A stretch of 64,000 nucleotides of DNA from Archaeoglobus sp. UBA230 (GTDB taxonomy: Archaea; Halobacteriota; Archaeoglobi; Archaeoglobales; Archaeoglobaceae): assembly GCA_002507545.1 (NCBI GenBank), contig DAVR01000024.1:1-64000 (forward strand), written 5' to 3'. The notes below the pieces were generated by a model. That model was not told the origin of the DNA and did not search any database. It was given only the letters and a program-made list of their open reading frames with translations. The translations under genes were made by a program, and so were the position numbers. Within the stretch, counting starts at the first letter, position 1. Every line of letters begins with the position of its first letter. This document shows positions 32,985 through 42,850 of this stretch, piece after piece.

Positions 32985-34653
32985 ACATATCCACAATTCT
33001 GAAATGGACGACATCAACAAGTCCGAGGTCTGTAACCTTTAGTTTGGGAATTACAGGCAGTGCTATGAAGGAGAGAGTCATCACTGGAGATTTCAACCTG
33101 CATCCCAGTTCTTTTATCGCCTCCTCGACCCTTCTTAGCTTCTCAGCCACAATCTCCGCTTTTTCGTCGCTCATTATGCCAGCAACAGGCAATGGAAGTT
33201 CGGCCTTTATTTTCCCGTCCGAAACAACAATTCCCCCCTGAAGCTCTATCACTCTGTTCACCGCCCTGCATATCTCCTCATCACTCGTTCCAACAGCGAC
33301 AATGTTATGAGCATCGTGAGCAATGCTCTGAGCAATGGCACCTCTCTGAAATCCAAAGCCTCTGACGAAAGCCTTTCCAACTCTTCCGCTTCCCAAATGC
33401 CTCTCTACAACTACAGCCTTCAGAATGTCTCTTGAAACGTCTATTCCGCTCACAAACTCCACACTCTCTCCAGTAACAATCTCGCCATCGTAAACTTCTA
33501 TAATCCTTGCTTTTCCTGCTCTGTCTATCCTGATATCTTCCAGAGTGAGTTTTTTCGCCCTGACTGTCCTCTTCACCCACTCAGGATGTCTGAATAGTTT
33601 GAATTCTGGTATTTTTCCACCTGCTATAACCTCTTTCACCCTAAACTGTCTTAGGTTCTCCAGCAGAACAATGTCCGCAAATCTCGAAGGAGCTATGATT
33701 CCAGCGTTGATTCCGAAGTACTCTGCCGGGTTAAGTGTGAGCATCTGAAGAGCTTTGATTTCGTCAATGCCCTCCTCAACAGCCCTTCTGAAAACGTAGT
33801 CAAGATAACCTTCCTTAATTATATCTGTCACGCTCCTGTCTCCATCAGTTACAAGCATGGTGTGTCTGTTTCCGGCAATACTCTTCAAAGCCTTCAAGTT
33901 CCTCGCAGCAGATCCCTCTCTGATCATAATCCACATTCCTGATCTGAGCTTCTCTAAAGCCTCATCGTGGGTCGTGGACTCATGGTCGGAAGATATGCCA
34001 GCGGAGATGTAGGCGTTTAAGGCTTTATCGCTCAATCCCGGCGCATGCCCGTCAATAACCTTCCCCTTTGCAGCCAAAATCTTCTCGATGACATCCGTAT
34101 TGGCATTGACAACTCCCGGATAGTTCATAACCTCTGCCAGTCCGATGACGCCATCGAGTTCGAGCAACTCTGAAATGTCCTCTACATTGATGACTGCTCC
34201 AGACGTTTCGAGAGGAGATGACGGGACACAGGATGGGACTAAACAGAAAAGTCTCAGAGGTGAGCTTTCTGCTTCATCAAGTAAAAGCTTAACCCCATCT
34301 TTGCCGAGCACGTTGGCAATCTCATGCGGGTCTGCAATAACGGCTGTTGTTCCTCGTGGAACAACGAGTCTGGCAAATTCTGATAGGGCGAGCATAGACA
34401 TCTCGACATGGGTGTGGGCATCAATTAATCCTGGCACGGCATAGAGGTCTCGGGCATCAATCTCTTTGATGCCAGAATAGCTCCCCAAGCCCGCGATTAT
34501 ATCCCCACAAATCGCTATGTCTGCTTCGATTACCTCTTCAGTAATGACGTTTACAATCTGGGCTTTCTTAACAACCAAATCAGCCCTTCTATCCCCCTTT
34601 GCAACCTCTATGATCCTTCTAAGCTTTTCTATATCAGCAGTCGGAAAGAACAT
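32977..34653 (-). CDS. ade: Adenine deaminase
   Basis: 558 aa amidohydrolase of the Ade family. Metal ligands H80 and H82 lie in GLIDAHTHVEM; VIDGHAPGL, SSDHESTTHDEA and VTDGDRSVTD follow, and the C-terminal domain has the RGFGFQRGAIAQSIAHDAHNIVAVG segment typical of Ade. It converts adenine to hypoxanthine. Its start overlaps the 3' end of a purine phosphoribosyltransferase gene by 20 bp, forming a salvage pair from adenine to IMP or XMP. Confidence 0.94.
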   Translation of the reverse strand: MFFPTADIEKLRRIIEVAKGDRRADLVVKKAQIVNVITEEVIEADIAICGDIIAGLGSYSGIKEIDARDLYAVPGLIDAHTHVEMSMLALSEFARLVVPRGTTAVIADPHEIANVLGKDGVKLLLDEAESSPLRLFCLVPSCVPSSPLETSGAVINVEDISELLELDGVIGLAEVMNYPGVVNANTDVIEKILAAKGKVIDGHAPGLSDKALNAYISAGISSDHESTTHDEALEKLRSGMWIMIREGSAARNLKALKSIAGNRHTMLVTDGDRSVTDIIKEGYLDYVFRRAVEEGIDEIKALQMLTLNPAEYFGINAGIIAPSRFADIVLLENLRQFRVKEVIAGGKIPEFKLFRHPEWVKRTVRAKKLTLEDIRIDRAGKARIIEVYDGEIVTGESVEFVSGIDVSRDILKAVVVERHLGSGRVGKAFVRGFGFQRGAIAQSIAHDAHNIVAVGTSDEEICRAVNRVIELQGGIVVSDGKIKAELPLPVAGIMSDEKAEIVAEKLRRVEEAIKELGCRLKSPVMTLSFIALPVIPKLKVTDLGLVDVVHFRIVDMFT

Positions 34654-35221
34654 CTCTCACCATATCTTCGTTCACTTCGATATCAAATTCTTCCTTCAGC
34701 GCTTTCACCGCCTCCTCAACGGTCTTCGCTCCAGCTTTGTTTATAAGGTCCCTCAGTTCTTCCTTAATACTCCAAGGATAGACTATCCACTTCCAGCTTT
34801 CCATTTCCGCAGCATAGAAGTCTGGCACGAATTTGGACGTTTTCTTGTAGTCAATTACGGCGACTTTTACTTCAGCAGGAGAGAATTCTTTAACATGCTC
34901 TGAAACAACTTTTATCGTGTCTCCAGTATCAGCAACATCATCAACAATCAGCACCCTTTTGCCTTCTATGTTGGCGTTCAGGGGTTGAGTAATTCTCGCT
35001 TCTCCTGTTGTTGTGGCAACTACGCCCCAGTGCTCTGTTTTTACGCTGTATAGTTCCTTAATGTCGAGATGATCGCAGACTATTCTCGCCGGAACCCATC
35101 CACCTCTTGCAATTGCTATTATGGCCTCAGGCCTATAACCACTCTCCTTGATCTTCTCTGAAAGTAGCTTGCAGAGCTTCTGAATGTCGCTCCATGTGTA
35201 GAGTACGCACTTGAATTTCAT
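34634..35221 (-). CDS. Purine phosphoribosyltransferase
   Basis: 195 aa type I phosphoribosyltransferase with the PRPP loop VLIVDDVADTGDT and the archaeal IAIARGGWVPARI start, plus a C-terminal helical extension. It resembles archaeal hypoxanthine/xanthine transferases. Overlap with ade suggests it uses the hypoxanthine that Ade makes. Confidence 0.85.
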   Translation of the reverse strand: MKFKCVLYTWSDIQKLCKLLSEKIKESGYRPEAIIAIARGGWVPARIVCDHLDIKELYSVKTEHWGVVATTTGEARITQPLNANIEGKRVLIVDDVADTGDTIKVVSEHVKEFSPAEVKVAVIDYKKTSKFVPDFYAAEMESWKWIVYPWSIKEELRDLINKAGAKTVEEAVKALKEEFDIEVNEDMVRDVLSDC

Positions 35222-35261
35222 TGCCTGTTTTTCAAAAAATCCATTTAAAATGTTTTCGATG

Positions 35262-36068
35262 TCATCCAGAAAGCTTCAAAACAAGTCCTGTTTTTCTTGC
35301 TCTTCTCATACTAAGTTCTGCAACGATTAGAAGGAGCAGAAGGTAGATGACAGTCTCAACGATGCCAGGTACAAGTGGATTCTCCAAGGTTGGAGAGAAA
35401 CCATAGAAAGACCTGAAGTATTCAAGAAAGTGGGTGATTGGGATAAGAAGGCCAAAAGTTCTAAAGGGCTCTGGGAGAATGGTGACAGGGTAATAAATCC
35501 CACAAAAAATCAAGATTATTGCTGTTAACGTCCAAGCAAAGATTTCCGCCCTTCTGCCGAAAATTAGAATTAGCACACAGTTAAAGATTCCTATAAGGAT
35601 TGCACTTGCGAAAAGACCGATTGTAAATATGATTGCTGCTGATAAGGGAAGTTCAAAGGAGAAGTTGAAGAAGGCGGAGCTAAGAAGAATGAGCAACGTT
35701 AAAGACACTGTACCCCTTACAGCACCAAAAAGCCAAGCACCAACAACCATCCTGTAGAAAGGTATCGGCGAGACGATTATGTATTTCAAGCTCATGCTCC
35801 ACATGTCAAGCAGCATAACATAAGTAACATCAATTTGCACGATGTGTACAACGCTGAGAGCAATTACGCCAATAATTATGAACGCGACTTCATTTTTGCT
35901 GAGATACAGAAACTCTCCAAGCAGACCAACTGAGATTAAGGTTACAAGTGGCCAGAAAAGCATCTCGAATATTGCGTAAAATTCGTTTTTGGTCACGACA
36001 TAATTTCGATAGGTAAAGGCAATCGTTTCGCTAATTACTCTCCGAAAGCTCGATGAAGACGTCTTCAA
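35262..36068 (-). CDS. ABC-2 type transporter permease
   Basis: 268 aa with about six hydrophobic helices and the ABC-2 arrangement (a conserved segment LWPLVTLISVG near the first helix and GIYYPVTILPEPFRTFGLLIPITHFLEYFR late in the protein). It overlaps the ATPase gene by 38 bp and forms a two-gene exporter of unknown substrate. Confidence 0.88.
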   Translation of the reverse strand: MKTSSSSFRRVISETIAFTYRNYVVTKNEFYAIFEMLFWPLVTLISVGLLGEFLYLSKNEVAFIIIGVIALSVVHIVQIDVTYVMLLDMWSMSLKYIIVSPIPFYRMVVGAWLFGAVRGTVSLTLLILLSSAFFNFSFELPLSAAIIFTIGLFASAILIGIFNCVLILIFGRRAEIFAWTLTAIILIFCGIYYPVTILPEPFRTFGLLIPITHFLEYFRSFYGFSPTLENPLVPGIVETVIYLLLLLIVAELSMRRARKTGLVLKLSG

Positions 36069-36951
36069 GTGTTATCTCCTCCATTTTTACATATTCTATC
36101 TCAATACCCGCTTTACTTAATTCCAGCACTATTTTTGGAGCAAATCTTTCAGCATCATCCACGTAGAAAATGGCAGAATTTTCATCGAGTTCGTATGGGT
36201 AGGTAGTGGGTAGCGAAGACAAAGCAGGTTTCTTGAAGCCCACAATCACCCTCTCGTTTGCCTTCGTAAACCTTTTGAGTTCTTCAGATGTGCCCTCTGC
36301 GATTATTTTACCGTCTCTGATGAAAGCAATCCTATCACAGAGCATCTCAGCCTCTCTCATGTTATGGGTGGTTAAGATTATGGTGGTGTGCTTCTCCTTT
36401 ATAATCTGGAGTATCATCTCCCGTATTTTTCTGGCAATATCTGGATCGAGGTTCGCTGTGGGCTCGTCAAGAAAAACCACTTCTGGATTATTAAGAAAAG
36501 CTCTTGCAAGGTTCAGTTTCTGCTTATTTCCAGCAGAAAGATCGTCGAACCGTGTGTTTCTGTAATCTTCCAATTCAAAGTCTGCAATTAGTTTTTCAAT
36601 TACATTCCTGTCTGTGATTCCATAACAGAGCGCATAGAATCTAAGACATTCATATACTTTCATTCCCCACGGTAACCTCACACCGCTCGTTATGTTCACC
36701 CTTTCTCTGACCTTCTTAGTGTTTTTGAAGGCATCTATTCCGAGTATCCTTACCTCCCCCTTGGTTGGGATAAGAATTGTTGAAAGAACAGAGATCAGGG
36801 TTGTTTTTCCCGCCCCATTTGGACCTAAAATACCGAAAATCTCTCCATTTTCAATGTCCAAGCTAACCCCTTTAAGGGCTGTTACTCCCCTTTCCATAAA
36901 ATTCCTGTAAACCATCCAGACATCTCTGCATTCAACAGCCTTCACTCTCAT
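36031..36951 (-). CDS. ABC transporter ATP-binding protein
   Basis: 306 aa ABC ATPase. Walker A GPNGAGKTT, signature LSAGNKQKLNLA (in place of LSGGQ), Walker B VVFLDEPTANLD and the H-loop TTHN are all present. A C-terminal extension of about 80 residues follows, as in drug/polysaccharide exporters of the CcmA/DrrA group. Partner of the overlapping permease gene. Confidence 0.93.
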   Translation of the reverse strand: MRVKAVECRDVWMVYRNFMERGVTALKGVSLDIENGEIFGILGPNGAGKTTLISVLSTILIPTKGEVRILGIDAFKNTKKVRERVNITSGVRLPWGMKVYECLRFYALCYGITDRNVIEKLIADFELEDYRNTRFDDLSAGNKQKLNLARAFLNNPEVVFLDEPTANLDPDIARKIREMILQIIKEKHTTIILTTHNMREAEMLCDRIAFIRDGKIIAEGTSEELKRFTKANERVIVGFKKPALSSLPTTYPYELDENSAIFYVDDAERFAPKIVLELSKAGIEIEYVKMEEITLEDVFIELSESN

Positions 36952-37024
36952 AAACTAAAACGAAGGGAATTTATTTGTTTTGAAACCACAAACCTCATAA
37001 ATCCAGTCCGTGAGAGACTTTCAG

Positions 37025-37107
37025 GCGGGGGTTGCCGAGCGGACAAAGGCGCGGGATTCAGGGTCCCGTCCCGTAGGGGTTCGAGGGTTCGAATCCCTCC
37101 CCCCGCA
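37025..37107 (+). tRNA. tRNA-Leu(CAG)
   Basis: 83-nt class II tRNA. Acceptor GCGGGGG/CCCCCGC, anticodon stem CGGGA/TCCCG with loop TTCAGGG giving CAG, long variable arm, T arm GAGGG-TTCGAAT-CCCTC, discriminator A, no CCA encoded and no intron. Arms outside the anticodon region are nearly identical to tRNA-Leu(CAA) at 21615. Confidence 0.95.
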
Positions 37108-37152
37108 CTTTTTCGTCTTGTCTATAGGCCCTTTAAAAGAAATTCTTCAAAC

Positions 37153-38217
37153 TCAAACCCCGACAAAGTAAATGAGCACAAAGAATATCGCCATCATCAA
37201 AAGACCAAGCGGGACCCCTATTCTCGCCCACTCACCCATTGTAATCCTCAATCTCCCTGCTGCGACGATGTTAGGTATGTTTCCCGGAATTAGCATCCCT
37301 CCTGAAATTATCAGACCCATCAAAGCACCCTTGATCTGCAGTTCCGTTAGCTGTGGTCCAATCTCCGCTGCTGCAAGTGTTGCGTTGTCGAGAACTGCTG
37401 AAATCATGTTCACCCAGTAAATAATCTCCGGAGGTATTTTTGAAATATACCAGTCTATTATTGGTGTAAATCCTTCCCCAAGCAACACTAAAGCTGCGAT
37501 GAAGACGTAAACTCTGATCGCTCTCACTACGACAGTTCTTATCGTCTCAACGTATTCAGGAACTTCTATTTTCTCCACTGATACCTTACCAACCCTGAAA
37601 GCGCCATATATCCCAAGAACGATGACAGATGGAATTATGTACTTTCCAATGAGCTCTACAAGATAGAAGAAGTCTTCATTGAGTTTCTTGATTGCTATGG
37701 TTGAAAGTGGCTCACCAACTGGAGTCAAAGCAGCACCAAGACCTACAGAAAAGCACGCTATCACAACGAACTCGATTTTTCTTTTTCTCTCAAGGGGTGT
37801 CACAAGTGCGATTTCAGCAAGAATTACTGCTGAAACAATCACAGAAATTATGCTTGAGACAAGTCCAAAGACTGATATTACAACAAAAGCGAATACCCTC
37901 ATCCCAAGCCTTCTGAGCACTGAAACAAGAAAAGAGTAAACCTGCTTGTTGAAGAAGTGTATGAGCAAACCCACAATGAGTACCACTTGAAATATTCCTA
38001 TTGGAATTCCAGCAAACTCTGTAATTTTAAAAGGAGTTTCAACAGCTTCGATAACCAATTCGTAGCTCCACAAACCGCTTACCGTGACCGACGCTATACC
38101 CATTATCAGGAAAAAGGGTTCGAGATTTTCCTCAACCCTTTTAACACGGAACGGAAGTATTAGAACGAGGGCAAGTATAATAAAAAGACCAGTAGCTACG
38201 AACAAGTTTTCTTCCAT
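37153..38217 (-). CDS. DUF1646 family transporter-like membrane protein
   Basis: 354 aa with about ten hydrophobic helices. It matches the DUF1646 family, related to the NhaD/ArsB ion-transporter superfamily: GLGAALTPVGEPLSTIAIKKL and VNMISAVLDNATLAAAEIGP and GGMLIPGNIPNIVAAGRL hold the re-entrant-loop style polar motifs. The likely function is cation or anion antiport, but the substrate is unknown. It stands alone. Confidence 0.85.
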   Translation of the reverse strand: MEENLFVATGLFIILALVLILPFRVKRVEENLEPFFLIMGIASVTVSGLWSYELVIEAVETPFKITEFAGIPIGIFQVVLIVGLLIHFFNKQVYSFLVSVLRRLGMRVFAFVVISVFGLVSSIISVIVSAVILAEIALVTPLERKRKIEFVVIACFSVGLGAALTPVGEPLSTIAIKKLNEDFFYLVELIGKYIIPSVIVLGIYGAFRVGKVSVEKIEVPEYVETIRTVVVRAIRVYVFIAALVLLGEGFTPIIDWYISKIPPEIIYWVNMISAVLDNATLAAAEIGPQLTELQIKGALMGLIISGGMLIPGNIPNIVAAGRLRITMGEWARIGVPLGLLMMAIFFVLIYFVGV

Positions 38218-38286
38218 GAAGGCTGCCTATTGCTCAAGTATATATTTTTTGTGAAGATTGGCAGAATATAAAAAATAAAAAATTTA

Positions 38287-39846
38287 TTAAGTTGTTTCAT
38301 ATATAAGGTAGTATCTGAATATCATTGTTGGGTCGAGTGTTATGCCCTCAATGTTCTTCTTCGCCACAATGGTCAACTTGCCCTGAATCAGTGGTATAAT
38401 TGGTGCATCCTCTCCGAGTTTCTGCTGAATCTGCTTGTAGAGCTGTTCTCTCTCCTGCATAGATGTTGCAATAGATGCCTGTTCGAGCATCTGATCCATT
38501 TCTTCGTCACAGTACGGGTAGCCAAGCCAGTTGTTTGCAGTGCACTTAAGGAATGGCGTGGTGTAGTCATCTGGATCAAGATAGTCAGGATACCAGCCAA
38601 AGAGGGATGCCATCATTGCTCCCTTTCTGGCATAGTCAACGTAAGTTGACCATTCTGCGCTCTTTAGCTCCACCTCAATCATTCCAGTCTTCTCAAGCTG
38701 CTCCTTCAGAACCTGAGCGAGGTCTTTCTCCGTGTCACCGTAGTGCGTCGGAGTCCACCACAGTTCGAGCTTCAGCTTGTTATCCTCACTGTATCCAGCC
38801 TGCTGCAGATACTGCCTTGCGAGGTCTATGTTTCCGTCACCGTACATTTCCTCGAAAACATCAATGTGGCTCCACATTCCGATCGGCACTAAGGAGTACA
38901 GTGGTTCCACAGTTCCTCTGTATACTCTCTCAGCGATGTCATTTCTGTCTATTGCAGCCGCAATGGCTTTTCTTACATTCACGTCCTTCGTTGGATATTC
39001 CGTGCTTTCATTGCCGTTGAGCACGAGATATCTTATGAAACCACCGGGAGCTTCAATCACTTTTAGGTTGGCGTTGGCTTTCAGAGACTCGATGTCTATT
39101 GGTGTAAGCGTTCTCCACGCAATGTCAATCTCTCCCTTCTCAATTGCGAGCCTGAGAGTTGTAGCATCCTTGTAGAATCTTACAACGATTCTGTCTGTCT
39201 TTGGCTTGTCACCGAAGAAATATGGGTTAGGTTCGAGGATTAACTCCTGATCTCTCTTCCACTCCACGATCTTGTAGGGTCCAACTCCTCCCGCGGTCTG
39301 GTCAGTATCAATTTCGTTTTCCTTGTATGCGGGATGGACCGGGAAGTAGGGTGGCGTGGCGAGTAGAGCGAGGAAATAGGATGTGGGCTTCTTCAACGTG
39401 AACTTGACTGTGTACTCGTCAACTGCTTCAACATCTTTCACGAAATCTGTTACGAGCCACGACGGATCGCCCTGTATTGACATGACTCTCTTAATGCTTC
39501 TGACAACATCCTGGGCCTTGCATGGTGTGCCGTCGGCAAACTTCAAGTCCTTTCGCAGGTGGAATACGTAAACCAAGCCATCATCCTGCACTTCGTAGCT
39601 TTCCGCAAGGTATGGCTCAAGTTCCGTTGTTCCGGGCTTGTACCTCATCAACCCTCCCATTACGTTGTTCAGAACTTCCCACGTGTAGAAGTCGTAAGCG
39701 TTGGCTGGGTCGAGGTCTGTTATCTTGTCAGTTACACCTATGGTTAACGCCTTTACCTCTTCCTTCTCTGCAGGTTGCTGTTGTGCACACCCAAGCAAAA
39801 GCACTGATATTGCCATTACTGCAAATACGACAAGTAGCCTCTTCAT
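38287..39846 (-). CDS. Peptide/nickel-type ABC substrate-binding lipoprotein
   Basis: 519 aa family 5 solute-binding protein. The signal peptide ends in the lipobox LLLGC-A, so it should be lipid-anchored outside the membrane. Domains fit the DppA/OppA/NikA pattern: PYLAESYEVQDDGLVYVFHLRKDLKFADGTP, GVGPYKIVEW and DVNVRKAIAAAIDRN. No permease or ATPase genes are adjacent, so the transporter is elsewhere or shared. A TATA box (TTATAAAAC, 39868-39877) and TTGAC-type repeats lie upstream. Confidence 0.92.
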   Translation of the reverse strand: MKRLLVVFAVMAISVLLLGCAQQQPAEKEEVKALTIGVTDKITDLDPANAYDFYTWEVLNNVMGGLMRYKPGTTELEPYLAESYEVQDDGLVYVFHLRKDLKFADGTPCKAQDVVRSIKRVMSIQGDPSWLVTDFVKDVEAVDEYTVKFTLKKPTSYFLALLATPPYFPVHPAYKENEIDTDQTAGGVGPYKIVEWKRDQELILEPNPYFFGDKPKTDRIVVRFYKDATTLRLAIEKGEIDIAWRTLTPIDIESLKANANLKVIEAPGGFIRYLVLNGNESTEYPTKDVNVRKAIAAAIDRNDIAERVYRGTVEPLYSLVPIGMWSHIDVFEEMYGDGNIDLARQYLQQAGYSEDNKLKLELWWTPTHYGDTEKDLAQVLKEQLEKTGMIEVELKSAEWSTYVDYARKGAMMASLFGWYPDYLDPDDYTTPFLKCTANNWLGYPYCDEEMDQMLEQASIATSMQEREQLYKQIQQKLGEDAPIIPLIQGKLTIVAKKNIEGITLDPTMIFRYYLIYETT

Positions 39847-39867
39847 GTCATATAGCTCATGCTAAGT

Positions 39868-39904
39868 TTTATAACAATATCTTGACCCTTATTGACAAAA
39901 GTCA
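39868..39904 (-). promoter_or_regulatory. Promoter and TTGAC half-site cluster before the lipoprotein gene
   Basis: TATA-like TTATAAAAC is centred about 27 nt before ATG 39846. Just upstream of it (plus-strand view) are TTGAC at 39882-39886 and 39892-39896, ten bases apart, then GTCA at 39901-39904 forming TGACAAAAGTCA with the second. The half-site matches the arms of the array at 22-75. Confidence 0.5.
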
Positions 39905-39917
39905 CATAACCATCTTG

Positions 39918-40193
39918 TCAGATTAGATTTTTTATTTCAGAAATCTGCTCTTTCATTGCCTCAAGAGCTGTGTTATAGTCTGCAAAACCCATAAAACCTC
40001 CCACTACCTCTCCTTTGTTGATCAAAACAAGAGTTGGTAGCATCACAACCTCAAATTTCTCAGCCAACTCCCACTTCTCGTCCACATCCACAATCTCAAA
40101 CTCGATGTTTACCTCCTTCTTAAGCCTCTCAACTACTGTCTCAAAATGCCTGCAGTAGGGGCAATATTTGCTTGTAAACACAATTGCCTTCAT
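39918..40193 (-). CDS. Thioredoxin/glutaredoxin-like redox protein
   Basis: 91 aa thioredoxin fold with the active site CPYC (Cys11, Cys14) close to the N-terminus and a cis-proline in VVMLPTLVLI. The CPYC motif is of glutaredoxin type, while the length and beta-strand pattern resemble the small archaeal thioredoxins. It is the 3'-most gene of the operon that starts with rpl7ae. Confidence 0.9.
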   Translation of the reverse strand: MKAIVFTSKYCPYCRHFETVVERLKKEVNIEFEIVDVDEKWELAEKFEVVMLPTLVLINKGEVVGGFMGFADYNTALEAMKEQISEIKNLI

Positions 40194-40194
40194 G

Positions 40195-41982
40195 CTATTT
40201 GCCCCAAAATGGATTTTCTTTTCTCTTTATCTCCAGAAACTCCAGAAAAGCATTCCTTGTATCTCCATCGAGAGAGTCAAGGAGGTCACGCTCTATTATT
40301 TTTGCATGCCTTTCAGGGACATCAACATAAAGTACTTCATCACCCTCAAGCTGTCTGCCGATTGTGACATCCTCAATCGCGACTGCAATCTCGTCTCCCG
40401 CTTTTGCAACCGCAATGTTCTTTCCTTCCTTCTGCATCGTTCTCACCGCCCCTACTTTTGTTCCATCAGGCTTGACCAAATCCACGCCTCTCTTTAACTC
40501 TCCCGCAAGCACCCTGACACCGACAATTGCTGGCTTACTCCTCCTGAAAATGAACTCTTTGAGCAGCTTTATTTTTCCGGGTTTAATCAGAGCTTCAACC
40601 TTCTGCCTTTCCCTCGCCAGTCTCTCCTCTTCCCTCCACTTGACAAAATCCTCGAGCAGAGTATAGATAATCTCATGCGAGAAAATCCTAACCCCGTACT
40701 TCTTTGCCTCCTCCTCAATTCCAGGAAGAAGCTTAACGTTGAATGCGAGAACAACCCTGTTGAGCTCATCCCTATTCGCTGAAGCATCCACCACATCCCT
40801 TTTATCAACATCTCCGACCTCCGCCTTCTTTATCGGTATGTTTTCAAGTCTCAGCTCGTTTATCAAAGCTTCAAGAGAGCCGAGAGTGTCTGTTTTAAGA
40901 ACAATGCCTTCTTCATCGGTTCTTATTGCGATCTCTTCATACTCCCTCTTCATTCTCTCCTCAAAGGCCTTTACATCCTCTTCACTCTCAACAGCCTCAA
41001 ACTCACTTCCAGCAAGCACATTTTCGAGGTTAGGTGCCACAATCTTTATTCCAGCAGCAGCCGTAACACTCTTCACATTCTTAAATCTGCTCTCGACCCT
41101 CATCTCTCGTACAGGCGGGGGTTTCAGGATTGCCTTGATATTTGTAACTATAACTTCATTTTTTCCAGCTATTACAATTTTATCTCCAACTTTAAGCGTT
41201 CCATCGTAAAGGATAGCATCACACGTAACGCCGAGCCCTCTCTCTTCCTTAACCTCAAGCACCGTGCCCCTTGCTTTACCGCCAATGTGAAGTCTGAGAT
41301 TCTTTTCAAGGTACCTCTGCGCAAGTCCAACGAGTATTAGCAGCAATTCAGGAATACCCTCACCTTTCAGAGCAGAAATGGGAACGACTGCCACAGTCCT
41401 CGTGAAGTCACTTATTCTGTCAAATCTGTCTGCTGAAAATCCGTATCTGTACAGTTCAGCAACCAAGCTGTAAATGCGGTTTTCAAGATTTTGCCTTGCA
41501 ATTTCCTCCTGCATTGCGTAGCTTTTCATGAAAGGTGTATCTTCTTGGCTCTGCCATCCCGGAATTCTGTCAATCTTGTTTGCCGCAACCACAAAGGGAG
41601 TTTTAAACGTCCTGAGAATTGACAGAGCTTCCTCGGTTTGTGGCTTGAAGCCCTCGTTCACATCCACAATTAGAATTGCAAGGTCTGCTAAAGCCCCTCC
41701 TCTCCTCCTCAAATTTGTGAATGCCTTATGGCCAGGAGTGTCAATGAAAAGAAGGCCAGGGATTTTGACCTCAACCTTCCATATATCCTTGCAGATTTGC
41801 TTGATCACATCAATGGGAACTTCAGTCGCTCCGATGTGCTGGGTTATTCCCCCAGCCTCCTTTGCAACAACCCTTGATTTTCTGATCCTGTCCAGAAGAG
41901 TTGTCTTACCATGGTCTACGTGCCCTAATACAGCCACTATCGGTGTCCTAAGCGGCTTTTCATCCTTCTTTTCCTTGCTCAT
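40195..41982 (-). CDS. infB: Translation initiation factor aIF5B
   Basis: 595 aa translation GTPase. G1 GHVDHGKTT is at residues about 20-28, [12 protein letters not shown] is switch 1, FIDTPGH is G3 and NKID is G4. The domains of aIF5B follow (domain II, then the [13 protein letters not shown] alpha/beta/alpha region and the C-terminal beta barrel). It promotes subunit joining. Its ATG overlaps the ndk stop by 4 bp. No intein. Confidence 0.97.
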   Translation of the reverse strand: MSKEKKDEKPLRTPIVAVLGHVDHGKTTLLDRIRKSRVVAKEAGGITQHIGATEVPIDVIKQICKDIWKVEVKIPGLLFIDTPGHKAFTNLRRRGGALADLAILIVDVNEGFKPQTEEALSILRTFKTPFVVAANKIDRIPGWQSQEDTPFMKSYAMQEEIARQNLENRIYSLVAELYRYGFSADRFDRISDFTRTVAVVPISALKGEGIPELLLILVGLAQRYLEKNLRLHIGGKARGTVLEVKEERGLGVTCDAILYDGTLKVGDKIVIAGKNEVIVTNIKAILKPPPVREMRVESRFKNVKSVTAAAGIKIVAPNLENVLAGSEFEAVESEEDVKAFEERMKREYEEIAIRTDEEGIVLKTDTLGSLEALINELRLENIPIKKAEVGDVDKRDVVDASANRDELNRVVLAFNVKLLPGIEEEAKKYGVRIFSHEIIYTLLEDFVKWREEERLARERQKVEALIKPGKIKLLKEFIFRRSKPAIVGVRVLAGELKRGVDLVKPDGTKVGAVRTMQKEGKNIAVAKAGDEIAVAIEDVTIGRQLEGDEVLYVDVPERHAKIIERDLLDSLDGDTRNAFLEFLEIKRKENPFWGK

Positions 41983-42434
41983 CTCTCCTCGTAAATCCAG
42001 GATTCGTCAATCCTCTCGTAGTCAATTATCTCCTTCTCGTCGAAAAACAGAGATATTTCTCTCTCAGCTGATTGAAGAGAGTCAGACGCGTGGACTATAT
42101 TCCTTCCCACATCTAATCCGAAATCACCTCTGATTGTTCCAACTGCAGCCTCTACAGGATTTGTGGCTCCAACAAGGCTCCTGACAACCTTTACTGCGTT
42201 CCTACCCTCAACAACCATCGCAACAACAGGTCCACTCGTTATGTACTCGACGAGGGATGAGAAAAAGGGTTTGTCTTTGTGCTCTGCATAATGGTTCTCT
42301 GCAAGTTCCCTCTTTATCCAGAGCATCTTCATCGCAACAATCTTCAGCCCCTTCCTTTCAAGTCTACTGACCACTTCTCCAACGAGACCTCTCTGTACCC
42401 CATCAGGTTTTACCATAACAAAAGTTTTCTCCAT
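41979..42434 (-). CDS. ndk: Nucleoside diphosphate kinase
   Basis: 151 aa. The start [23 protein letters not shown] and the catalytic-His segment [16 protein letters not shown] are typical (most bacterial enzymes have NxxHGSD; an Ala here is a mild variant). It equalises NTP pools. It lies between rpl24e and infB, a conserved archaeal order. Confidence 0.97.
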   Translation of the reverse strand: MEKTFVMVKPDGVQRGLVGEVVSRLERKGLKIVAMKMLWIKRELAENHYAEHKDKPFFSSLVEYITSGPVVAMVVEGRNAVKVVRSLVGATNPVEAAVGTIRGDFGLDVGRNIVHASDSLQSAEREISLFFDEKEIIDYERIDESWIYEER

Positions 42435-42438
42435 GGAA

Positions 42439-42615
42439 TCACCTTGAGTAGTGTTTTGTCCACTTCAGCCTTCTTGCCTTCCTTCTCAGCTTGAGCATGT
42501 TTTTCTCACACTTGCCAGAACAGAAGTAAAATACTCTTCCATCTCTTCTCACATACATCTTTCCTGTTCCTGGCTCAATTTCGTAACCACAGAATGAGCA
42601 GACTCTCTTTTCCAT
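42439..42615 (-). CDS. rpl24e: 50S ribosomal protein L24e
   Basis: 58 aa zinc protein, C-x2-C (CSFC) and C-x3-C (CSGKC) ligands. I use ATG 42615 rather than GTG 42624, since GAGGTG overlaps the latter and is ideally placed for the ATG. Confidence 0.95.
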   Translation of the reverse strand: MEKRVCSFCGYEIEPGTGKMYVRRDGRVFYFCSGKCEKNMLKLRRKARRLKWTKHYSR

Positions 42616-42620
42616 TTTTT

Positions 42621-42836
42621 TCACCTCACTGCAAGCTTCCTTGCCTCTCTTGCCGTCTCCTTTATCATTATGATGTCTCCAACCTTAACAGGACCGAATA
42701 CATTCCTCGTTATTACTCTACCTTTATTTTCACCCGCCAGAACTCTCACTTTTACTTGCGTAACCTCTCCGTGCATTCCCGTCCTTCCAACAAGCTCGAT
42801 AACCTCGGCGGGCTGAATATCTTCTTCATCAGTCAT
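42621..42836 (-). CDS. rps28e: 30S ribosomal protein S28e
   Basis: 71 aa S28e: [24 protein letters not shown] and [19 protein letters not shown] are diagnostic. Located between rpl7ae and rpl24e as in many archaea. Confidence 0.96.
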   Translation of the reverse strand: MTDEEDIQPAEVIELVGRTGMHGEVTQVKVRVLAGENKGRVITRNVFGPVKVGDIIMIKETAREARKLAVR

Positions 42837-42850
42837 ACTACCACCCTAAA

